From Candidatus Omnitrophota bacterium (GTDB taxonomy: Bacteria; Verrucomicrobiota; Verrucomicrobiia; Limisphaerales; UBA1319), in the NCBI GenBank assembly GCA_023473405.1, contig JAMCZD010000380.1, forward strand, positions 1 through 5,397: a stretch of 5,397 nt of DNA, given 5' to 3'. The translations under genes were made by a program, and so were the position numbers. Below the pieces are notes generated by a model, which worked only from the letters and a program-made list of their open reading frames with translations, made no database searches and was not told where the DNA came from. Each line of letters begins with the position of its first letter. The first letter of the stretch is position 1. Below, piece after piece: positions 1-5,397 of the stretch.

Positions 1-4
1 TCCT

Positions 5-3000
5 CTATCCCATGCGCACCGTTTTTACTCCGAACGGGCGAATGGAAAAGGTGAAACAGTTGCCATGGCTGATCTTGAGCGGCACCGGGCGGTCAACCTC
101 GAGCAGGGAAGTCTCGATAGCCGCGACGAGAGACTTGCAATGGGGCAGAGTGACGGAAACCATTGCCGCCTCTCCCGCCACCTCGTTGCAGCGCAGGATG
201 AGCCCCGTTCCATTGGCCTCAGCCGGCTTGAGCGTTGAGATAACCACATGAGACGGGTTGATCTCGAGCAGGGCTGCCCGGGCCGGGGGAAGTCCGCCCG
301 ATTGTTCGCCCGAGATCAGCCGCGTTTCGAGCGGGTGCGCCACTTCCGCGCCGAGGAGGAAGGCGCTGCCTTGACACCAGTCGCCCGCGTGACCTCGGAA
401 GGACCAGCGGAGATGGCTTGGACCGCGCTGGTCTATCTGAATGTTGGTAAAGAACCAGTTGTTCATGGGATAGAGGAACACGTGGCTCTTCTCCGGTTTT
501 TTTAGCACGGATTCGCTGCGAAAGCTTTGGCTGGGACGCGGTGTGCCGTACTCGACCAATCCGCATTCAACGGTGCCGATCGTCGCGCCGTACCGGCGGT
601 TGGAAAGATCGGTGAAATGTTGAATCCCGTAGTAGCTGGTGGTCGATCCTTCGCATTGGCCGGCAATCGGCTCCGAGACCGCTCCCGCCAGCTCGTGCCG
701 GATTTGAAATTGGGGGACCTCGAGTGGAATGGCGAAGAAGACCGCTTCCTTTCCTTGATCAGTTTGGACCTGACGATAATCCGAGAAGGTCCGTCCGGAT
801 GGCAGTTTTTCGAAGTCAGTCACAAAATCTATGCGGTCCAGATCGTGGTAAAGAAGAACCTGCTGAAACAAGTTGCTAACGCCGGGGGCTTGGACTTTGG
901 CTGTGGCAATCAGCGCCACTGGGCCGGAGACAATCGCCAGTGCAGCCGATTGCACCCGCTTCATGCCCGCCGGTTTCCGGGTCGAGGAGTAGAGGTATTC
1001 ATTGACCTGATAGGGGGCGGATTTATCCACCCACTCCACCTTTCGCTGTTTATCCCAAAGGCTTGCCACGGCGCCATTGGCCGGATTGAAAACGATGGTG
1101 TAAAACTGGTTTTCGATTCTCATTTCCAAAGCCGATTCCGGTTCGGTGGCAACGGAATCGCTGCCGGCCAGCCCAGACTCGACTCGGAAGGTTTTGTAAC
1201 CGAGCGCGGGAATCTCTTTGGCCAGGAACAATATCCGGCCGCCGGGCATCAACTGGCAGGGAACGGCCCCATCGGTGACGGTGTCGATCAAGTGGAAGGG
1301 CCACTTCAAGGCGGCATCTTTGATTTGCGCGATATCGGTCCGCGGGCGCGCCAACGGATTATGGACCACCAGGGTCTGCTCGCCTCGAGTTGGAATCATC
1401 CGGTCTATTCCGTCCAGCGCCGCCGCTTCCGCCTGGGTCACCAACGAGAGGGCGCTTTCGACCCAGGCGCGGTGCATGGATGCCTCCGTTTCGTAATAGA
1501 ACACGGGGCGGCAGTGGGGGTATTTCTTGACCGAAAAGAGCGAGGTGGGGGCTTCTTCTTCGGCAAACACTCCTTCCGTGTGTTCGGCGCAAATGAGCAG
1601 GTTATGGTAGGCCTGCCAGAGTTGGATTCCCGAGGCTTCCCTGGCCCCCAAAAGGGCGGCCAGTGTGCCGAGGGTTTCCGCGCTCGGCGCCGCGCTGGCG
1701 GTAGTGCGGAAAGCGGCATGGGAAGCAAAATCCGAATAGTGCTGGTCCGCCCAGGCGTTCGGGGCATCCTTGTCAAAAACGTAAGCGCTGGTCCGATTCA
1801 TTTGCCCCGCAAGGTCGCGCATATACATACTGAGAGTTGCGCTGATGATGCGTGGATAACTCCATTTCTGGTTCCACTGGCGGATGAGCGGCGAGTTGCC
1901 AAACATGGGCAAACTGAAATCCCAGCACTCGCGTGAAAGCACGCAGTCGTAAGGCCACCCCCGATCATCCAATGCCCGCATCCATTTTTCGATGTTAGGT
2001 TCCCTGAGAAAATCCAAATCACCCTGGTGCTGCGACGCGGACGAGGGCGAGGGTGGCAAGTCCAGCAACCGGTCGTTGGTGCCGCTGTGGTACAAGCGCG
2101 TGGTAAACAAGGTCATGTTGGCCCGGTCACCATCCGCGCCCATCCAGAAATAGGCCGGATAAGCCGAGGCCGGCAGCACTTGGTTTTCGAGCTCGTTGCG
2201 ACCGTGGTAGAAGAAGGGAATCCCGGCCTCCTTCGCGTACGTCGGCAGCGCGCGCCCCAAACCGGTCACATCATCGAGCAAGGCCGTTTGCTGGGGCGGA
2301 ATGTCGAGCATATCGACAATGTATCGGTTGGGGGTGTAAAACAAACGGGCCATGAGTTCGGGATTCAAGGCTTCGGGATTGACGGTTGTATGGATTGCGC
2401 CCAGCTCGATACGGCCCTCGCGGATGCGTCGGGCCAGTTCGTCCACGCGTTCGCGACGGTTGTTGCGAATCCACTGCGCCACCGGTTCGGAGCTCTCGAC
2501 CGTCCATCGGTACTGGCTGTCTTTGTCCCAGGAATCCGTTCGAGAACAGTACTCGAGCGCCAGGTCGATGCCCATCTCACGCACATCACGCCGCATGAGT
2601 TGGTAATAGTCCGCGTAACCCATGTCGTGATGCGAATAAGCCACATTATAGACCTTCCACTTTTTCGCTGGTCGCCAGACGCATTTCCGCATCGCAAGCG
2701 ATTGGCCGGACAAGGTCCGCAGTTCGAAGATAACGGGTGTGGGCGACGCGATGTCTGCCACCCTAACCTCAACTACCGAATTGCCCCGATTAATGGTTCC
2801 GACATCCTCTTCCTCCGGTGCCGACGCGCCTACGGTGATCCTCGCCACACCCGCAACTACTTCGCCGGAGTTTTCGATGTGCAGCCGCGCCAACTGCTCA
2901 AGGCGATGGCCGGCGGGTTGGCGCGGGTATAACGGGGTTGGCTCGACACGGGTGATTCGAACGGCGGGCTCCGCCGCGGGGAGCGATGCAATTTCCCCCG

Positions 3001-3046
3001 GGGCAGCCAGGATCAGGACCAACAAAAAGAAGGGGAATGGTTTCAT
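5..3046 (-). CDS. Secreted glycoside hydrolase family 38-like protein (alpha-mannosidase type)
   Basis: Predicted 1013-residue exported glycosidase, probably acting on alpha-mannosides of polysaccharides or glycoproteins; the substrate is inferred from family only. The start at 3046 is preferred over the in-frame ATG at 3082 because it has AAGGAG four bases upstream and opens directly into a signal peptide (MKPFPFFLLVLILAAP, likely cleaved near residues 24-26). Residues ~130-500 match the GH38 catalytic domain. SHHDMGYAD carries the His-x-Asp zinc pair (H139, D141). LLDDVTG followed by AGIPFFYHGR supplies the expected aspartate nucleophile (D259). AEHTEG supplies the late zinc histidine (H489). 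From ~556 (TLVVHNPLARPRTD) the beta-sandwich C-terminal region follows, including NQFYTIVFNPANGAVASLWD near 645-664 and a typical closing sheet (ISTLKPAEANGTGLILR). The HxD(I/M)GY(T/A)D style places it with bacterial GH38-like proteins rather than classical eukaryotic mannosidases, so another glycosidic specificity is possible. It is complete, ends in TAG, and has no co-directional neighbour in the window. Confidence 0.88.
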   Translation of the reverse strand: MKPFPFFLLVLILAAPGEIASLPAAEPAVRITRVEPTPLYPRQPAGHRLEQLARLHIENSGEVVAGVARITVGASAPEEEDVGTINRGNSVVEVRVADIASPTPVIFELRTLSGQSLAMRKCVWRPAKKWKVYNVAYSHHDMGYADYYQLMRRDVREMGIDLALEYCSRTDSWDKDSQYRWTVESSEPVAQWIRNNRRERVDELARRIREGRIELGAIHTTVNPEALNPELMARLFYTPNRYIVDMLDIPPQQTALLDDVTGLGRALPTYAKEAGIPFFYHGRNELENQVLPASAYPAYFWMGADGDRANMTLFTTRLYHSGTNDRLLDLPPSPSSASQHQGDLDFLREPNIEKWMRALDDRGWPYDCVLSRECWDFSLPMFGNSPLIRQWNQKWSYPRIISATLSMYMRDLAGQMNRTSAYVFDKDAPNAWADQHYSDFASHAAFRTTASAAPSAETLGTLAALLGAREASGIQLWQAYHNLLICAEHTEGVFAEEEAPTSLFSVKKYPHCRPVFYYETEASMHRAWVESALSLVTQAEAAALDGIDRMIPTRGEQTLVVHNPLARPRTDIAQIKDAALKWPFHLIDTVTDGAVPCQLMPGGRILFLAKEIPALGYKTFRVESGLAGSDSVATEPESALEMRIENQFYTIVFNPANGAVASLWDKQRKVEWVDKSAPYQVNEYLYSSTRKPAGMKRVQSAALAIVSGPVALIATAKVQAPGVSNLFQQVLLYHDLDRIDFVTDFEKLPSGRTFSDYRQVQTDQGKEAVFFAIPLEVPQFQIRHELAGAVSEPIAGQCEGSTTSYYGIQHFTDLSNRRYGATIGTVECGLVEYGTPRPSQSFRSESVLKKPEKSHVFLYPMNNWFFTNIQIDQRGPSHLRWSFRGHAGDWCQGSAFLLGAEVAHPLETRLISGEQSGGLPPARAALLEINPSHVVISTLKPAEANGTGLILRCNEVAGEAAMVSVTLPHCKSLVAAIETSLLEVDRPVPLKISHGNCFTFSIRPFGVKTVRMG

Positions 3047-3194
3047 GTGACTCCTTGTGTCATCCGGTTTTGGCCGAGGCAAGCGTAAAATCGGTGATAC
3101 TGCGATTCAGACAGAGGAATGGGGGATAAGCCGGCAACCTAATATGAAACAAACCATGTGTTCATAGACAGCAACTCATGATGCGTTAGGCTCC
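3047..3194. other. Divergent intergenic region, no clear promoter
   Basis: This spacer separates the minus-strand GH38-like gene from the plus-strand remnants and must hold the promoter of the glycosidase. I looked for -35/-10 pairs in both directions and found only weak candidates, for example TTGTTT followed about 17 bases later by TTATCC on the minus strand, which I do not call. No tRNA-like fold or terminator was found. A GTTAGGC at 3185-3191 resembles an integron attC core but lacks a good partner. Confidence 0.4.
3051..3056 (-). promoter_or_regulatory. Ribosome binding site of the GH38-like gene
   Basis: On the minus strand AAGGAG lies four bases before the ATG at 3046. It is the strongest Shine-Dalgarno match noticed in the window and decides the start in favour of 3046 over the upstream in-frame ATG at 3082. 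Confidence 0.75.
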
Positions 3195-3458
3195 GTGCGA
3201 TTGGACGCGATCGGTGGATTAACGGCGGCCCTGATCCGCATCAAGGTGGTCAACAGCGACTCGAAGCCGCGCCAGTTTGTTTTTCAAGGTTATTCGGTTC
3301 AATGGGGCGAAAACCTTGGGGCGATAGATCCGCTGCTATACCCGGCCGACAACCTCGTTGCCGGTTGGAATGATCGCGCGGACCGGGTGCTGGTGCTTGG
3401 CATTGGCGCCGATGCCTACTCCGCCGGGCCTGATGGCCGCCCACCGGGGCCGAACTAG
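3195..3458 (+). pseudogene. Short coding remnant of unknown protein (87 codons)
   Basis: The frame is open from 3168 to the TAG at 3456-3458, with only a GTG (3195) or TTG (3201) as possible start and no Shine-Dalgarno. Third positions are GC-rich and the peptide reads as real protein from about 3213: alternating hydrophobic strands (LIRIKVVN, RQFVFQGYSVQW), then GENLGAIDPLLYPADNL, GWNDRADRVLVLGIGADAYS and GPDGRPPGP. This looks like an internal piece of a beta-sandwich domain, possibly from a large glycan-active enzyme, but I do not recognise the family. It lacks a signal peptide and stops abruptly just where molybdenum-carrier sequence begins in another frame. I therefore infer a fragment truncated at both ends. 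Alternatives are a genuine small gene, or the badly decayed N-terminus of the molybdenum carrier: NLVAGWNDRADRV resembles that family's VSGGQTGxDRA motif and lies at roughly the right distance. Confidence 0.45.
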
Positions 3459-3799
3459 ATGCCCATTACCAACTCCACGAGACGCCAAGCGAGAATTATT
3501 TGCAGCGCACCGAATGGAACGTCCGGAACTCCGACGGCACGGCGATTCTAACCTTGGCTGGGACGTTAACCGGCGGCTCGAAGAGAACCGCCGAGTTCGC
3601 GAGCAAGCTCGGGAAGCCGATGCTGCACCTTTCCAAGGAGGAGACCGCAAATCCTGCCGAGGAATTGCGGCAGTTCATTGCCGAACATGGCATTATGGTC
3701 CTGAGCGTGGCTGGCCCGAGGGCGTCCAAAGAGCCGGGTATCGCGGAATTCGTGAAGGCGACGTTGACTCAGGCTTTTACGTACAATGAACCATCTTGA
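3455..3799 (+). pseudogene. Putative molybdenum carrier protein, N-terminally truncated
   Basis: Recognisable sequence starts at 3455 (LDAHYQLHETPSENYLQRTEW) and continues through NVRNSDGTAILTL, TLTGGSKRTAEFASKLGKP and LRQFIAEHGIMVLSVAGPRA to the TGA at 3797-3799. This is the C-terminal ~114 residues of the 'putative molybdenum carrier' family, small Rossmann-like proteins of about 150-170 residues related to YpsA/LOG-type folds. The family name rests on weak functional evidence. The N-terminal ~40 residues, including the GGQTG nucleotide-binding loop and the GGWCPxGR segment, are missing in this frame: a TGA at 3431-3433 closes it upstream and the first usable start is TTG at 3500, which would give 99 residues. 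Without that loop the protein is unlikely to be functional. The 3' end overlaps the TPR gene by 14 bases, suggesting former translational coupling. If made from TTG 3500 it would be a C-terminal domain only. Confidence 0.72.
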
Positions 3800-4295
3800 A
3801 CCACCCGATAGTCACTACTTGCGAGCCGCAATTGGTTGGCTGGAACTGGGCAACCTCTGGGAAGCCAACGATGAACTGAAAAAGATCGCGCCTCGGAACC
3901 GAACTCACCCTGATGTCCTAAAAGTGCGCTTGGAGGTATTTACCGTGGAAGAGAATTGGAAAGCCTGCCTGGACATCGCCGAGGCCGTCATTAAGGCTGA
4001 GCCCGACAAACCGTTCGGCTGGCTTCGCCGCAGCTATTCTCTTCGCCGGGTGCCCAATGGCGGGTTACAGGCCGCGTTTGACGCCTTGCTGCCAGCGGTC
4101 GGAAGATTTCCACGGGATTCGTTAATTCCTTTCAACCTGGCTTGTTATGCCTGCCAAATGGGCCATTTGGAGGACGCAAGGCAGTGGCTTAAGCGGGCCA
4201 TGGAGGTTGGGGGCACGGATAAAATCAAGCGGATGGCGCTGAGCGATCCCGATTTGTCGCCACTCTGGGAAGAAATTGGAAATCTCGGTCTATGA
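3786..4295 (+). CDS. Small tetratricopeptide-repeat protein
   Basis: A 169-residue, apparently cytoplasmic helical-repeat protein; no signal peptide or membrane segment. About four TPR-like helix pairs can be seen: residues 10-36 (AAIGWLELGNLWEANDELKK), 44-72 (NWKACLDIAEAVIKAEP), 77-110 (GWLRRSYSLRR to LLPAVGRFP) and 114-143 (IPFNLACYACQMGHLEDARQ, WLKRAMEVGG). It ends in a helix with DPDLSPLWEEIG, a typical closing motif of this small TPR family. TPRs are scaffolds for protein-protein contacts; no partner or specific role can be read from the sequence. The ATG at 3786 is chosen because the first TPR begins right after it; no Shine-Dalgarno is visible, and the start lies 14 bases inside the preceding molybdenum-carrier frame, so reinitiation or coupling is likely. 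Its TGA overlaps the next frame as ATGA (4292-4295). It is the only gene in 3195-4658 that looks complete, although both neighbours are damaged. Confidence 0.85.
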   Translation: MNHLEPPDSHYLRAAIGWLELGNLWEANDELKKIAPRNRTHPDVLKVRLEVFTVEENWKACLDIAEAVIKAEPDKPFGWLRRSYSLRRVPNGGLQAAFDALLPAVGRFPRDSLIPFNLACYACQMGHLEDARQWLKRAMEVGGTDKIKRMALSDPDLSPLWEEIGNLGL

Positions 4296-4658
4296 GAATT
4301 CCTTTTGTCATTCTTGTTGGGCTATTGGCAATCCTGCCGGCCAAGGCGCAGACCAACGCCCTGACTTCAATGGACATATTGCGTCGTTCATCATCGCCGA
4401 CCGACGGGGGAAGACGGCAAGGCAAAACAGGCCGAACAGAACCGGGCGCTGTTGCGCTGAGCAATGAGGCGTTTGGCCCAAAATCCGAACGCAAACGTCG
4501 GTATCCCGGGCGATTTCAACGAAGGCAAACCCGTCGGCAGTCCCGGTCAAACCTTGGCGGTGCTTTCAGACGAAATCTCGCCGGCCTACCAGCGGCCTCG
4601 GCGCGACGTTTTAGGCTTCCATCTACGGCAGTGGTCCTTATTTTCTTGGAAACATTGA
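4292..4658 (+). pseudogene. Broken endonuclease/exonuclease/phosphatase (EEP) family gene
   Basis: The frame starts at the ATG of an ATGA overlap with the TPR gene and encodes a signal peptide (MRIPFVILVGLLAILPAKA, cleavage expected at AKA/QTN). After about 29 residues it jumps to sequence that belongs in the second half of an EEP protein: ILRRSSSPTDG, then, after a frameshift at the GGGGG run 4406-4410, EDGKAKQAEQNRALLR, a TGA at 4458-4460, and AMRRLAQNPNANVGIPGD followed by FNEGKPVGSPGQTLAVL. GDFNEG (4509-4526) is the conserved Asp-x-Asn active-site motif of EEP hydrolases (DNase I-like fold). Removing one G joins the first two segments perfectly. The ~130-150 residues expected between the signal peptide and this part (including the catalytic Glu region) and the C-terminal SDH motif are absent; similarity fades after about 4565. 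The intact ancestor was probably a secreted nuclease or phosphodiesterase; this copy is dead. The signal peptide could alternatively derive from a different gene fused by deletion. Confidence 0.7.
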
Positions 4659-4778
4659 CGGAATATGAACGAACATAACCACCAATTCTCCGTTTACGCG
4701 CGGAGCGTTAAAAGCCAATAGATCGGAAGATTATTGGAAGTATTGACTAACTATGGAGAACGGAATAAGGCGCGAAAT
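4659..4778. other. Short spacer before the alpha-galactosidase gene
   Basis: Nothing recognisable is present here. A 5-bp inverted repeat CTCCG (4688-4692) / CGGAG (4701-4705) has no T tract and is too short to call a terminator. The promoter of the downstream gene should lie here or in the preceding pseudogene, but no convincing -35/-10 pair was seen. Confidence 0.4.
4767..4770 (+). promoter_or_regulatory. Candidate ribosome binding site of the alpha-galactosidase
   Basis: AAGG lies eight bases upstream of the ATG at 4779. It is a modest match, and supports this ATG over the in-frame TTG at 4743. Confidence 0.4.
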
Positions 4779-5397
4779 ATGCTCTTGCTGAGCGCGTCTC
4801 TCATCGTATGGGCAACCGGGGTCTTGGGAACCCAATGCGTTCAGGCCGTTGTCCCGACCGCGGCTGAAATGGCCGAGGCGCGGCAGTGGACAGCGGCGAG
4901 GTTCGAGGGCGTTCAGGCAACGGCCCACGCCGAGAAAGGCCCTCGGGTGTATGTCACGGAGCCCTTCTTTTCTTTTATTTACGATGGCAAACCGTCGGCG
5001 GAATTACTGAAGACCTGGGAATTGAAGCGGGCCAGCCGGCAACTCAGCGATCGACGCACGGAACGCAGGCTCACCTATACCGACCCGAAGACCGGGCTGG
5101 TGCTTCGTTGCGTCGGTATTGAATGGAAGGATTTTCCCACGGTGGAATGGACACTGTATTTTAAGAATGAAGGCAGTGAAAACACCCCTATTCTGGAAAA
5201 TATTCAGGCGTTGAATTTGATGGTGAACCGAACCACAACGGATGAATACATTCTTCATCATTTTGACGGCGGCGGCGGTGCACCCAGCGCGTATCGACCG
5301 AACCAGAGTGTGTTAACAACCGGGGAGCAAGAAACATTCAGTGGTCTTAACGGTCGCCCAACCGGCCGCAGTATGTCCTACTTCGGCCATTGGGGCG
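4779..5397 (+). CDS. Secreted alpha-galactosidase (GH36-like), N-terminal part, cut by window end
   Basis: The frame stays open to the last base, giving 206 codons. It starts with an export signal (MLLLSASLIVWATGVLG, cleavage probably near CVQA/VVP around residues 23-24); the n-region lacks a positive charge from this ATG, so a start at TTG 4743, which would add GERNKARN, cannot be excluded. Residues ~60-206 match the N-terminal beta-supersandwich of GH36-type alpha-galactosidases: PFFSFIYDGKPSAELLKTWE, RTERRLTYTDPKTGLVLRC, DFPTVEWTLYFKNEGSENTP and ILENIQALNLMV, followed by YILHHFDGGGGAPSAYRPN. Enzymes of this family hydrolyse terminal alpha-1,6- or alpha-1,3-linked galactose with a (beta/alpha)8 catalytic domain carrying two aspartates; that domain lies beyond the window, so activity cannot be judged. 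It is separated from the decayed EEP gene by ~120 bases and is probably its own transcription unit. Together with the divergent GH38-like gene it suggests a glycan-utilisation neighbourhood. Confidence 0.8.
   Translation, partial: MLLLSASLIVWATGVLGTQCVQAVVPTAAEMAEARQWTAARFEGVQATAHAEKGPRVYVTEPFFSFIYDGKPSAELLKTWELKRASRQLSDRRTERRLTYTDPKTGLVLRCVGIEWKDFPTVEWTLYFKNEGSENTPILENIQALNLMVNRTTTDEYILHHFDGGGGAPSAYRPNQSVLTTGEQETFSGLNGRPTGRSMSYFGHWG

Noticed and set aside
527..1936. A 469-codon plus-strand open frame inside the GH38-like gene
   Set aside because: It is antisense to a well-supported glycosidase, and its translation is low in coherent domains (Gly/Arg-rich, no motif); it is a GC-driven shadow.
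2027..2932. A 301-codon plus-strand open frame antisense to the catalytic domain
   Set aside because: It mirrors the conserved GH38 region base for base and shows no recognisable fold or ribosome binding site.
3137..3191. Possible integron attC site (ACCTAAT ... GTTAGGC)
   Set aside because: The outer boxes pair only partly, the inner boxes are not symmetrically spaced, the span is under the usual minimum, and no second attC follows the small genes downstream.
4225..4494. Minus-strand 89-codon frame
   Set aside because: It lies opposite the TPR end and the EEP remnant and shows no protein-like features.
4608..4672. Peptide ASIYGSGPYFLGNIDGI in the plus frame ending at a TGA near 4668
   Set aside because: It reads smoothly but is only 17 residues after a stop; too short to assign to any gene.
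4688..4705. Inverted repeat CTCCG/CGGAG as a terminator
   Set aside because: The stem is only five base pairs and no T run follows.
5260..5279. GGC-rich run (GGCGGCGGCGGT) as a repeat element
   Set aside because: It simply encodes a four-glycine loop within the alpha-galactosidase frame.

Overview
The window looks like part of a chromosome or contig from a free-living, glycan-degrading bacterium of the Verrucomicrobia/Planctomycetes type. This is an inference from moderately GC-rich coding DNA, large secreted glycoside hydrolases of the kinds common in those phyla, and a TPR protein style I associate with Verrucomicrobia. No marker gene confirms the taxon.

Layout. (1) Positions 5-3046, minus strand: one complete secreted glycoside hydrolase family 38-like (alpha-mannosidase-type) enzyme with a clear Shine-Dalgarno sequence. 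(2) Positions 3047 to about 3194: an AT-richer divergent intergenic stretch with no recognisable promoter. (3) Positions 3195-3799, plus strand: two gene remnants side by side. The first is a short frame that reads like an internal piece of a larger beta-rich protein. The second is the C-terminal two thirds of a 'putative molybdenum carrier' protein that lacks its N-terminal nucleotide-binding part. (4) Positions 3786-4295: an intact small TPR protein. (5) Positions 4292-4658: a broken endonuclease/exonuclease/phosphatase (EEP) gene with a signal peptide, an apparent internal deletion, a one-base frameshift in a run of five G, an in-frame TGA and a lost C-terminus. (6) Positions 4659-4778: a short spacer with nothing recognisable. 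(7) Position 4779 to the window end: the first ~206 codons of a secreted GH36-like alpha-galactosidase, cut by the window edge.

Reading. Two extracytoplasmic glycosidases flank a ~1.5 kb strip of gene debris in which only the TPR gene looks whole. The TPR gene overlaps the debris on both sides (14 bases with the molybdenum-carrier frame, ATGA with the EEP frame), so these three genes were probably once one transcription unit. I see no mobile element, CRISPR, RNA gene or obvious new defence or biosynthetic system. The most interesting content is the decay and deletion pattern between 3195 and 4658.
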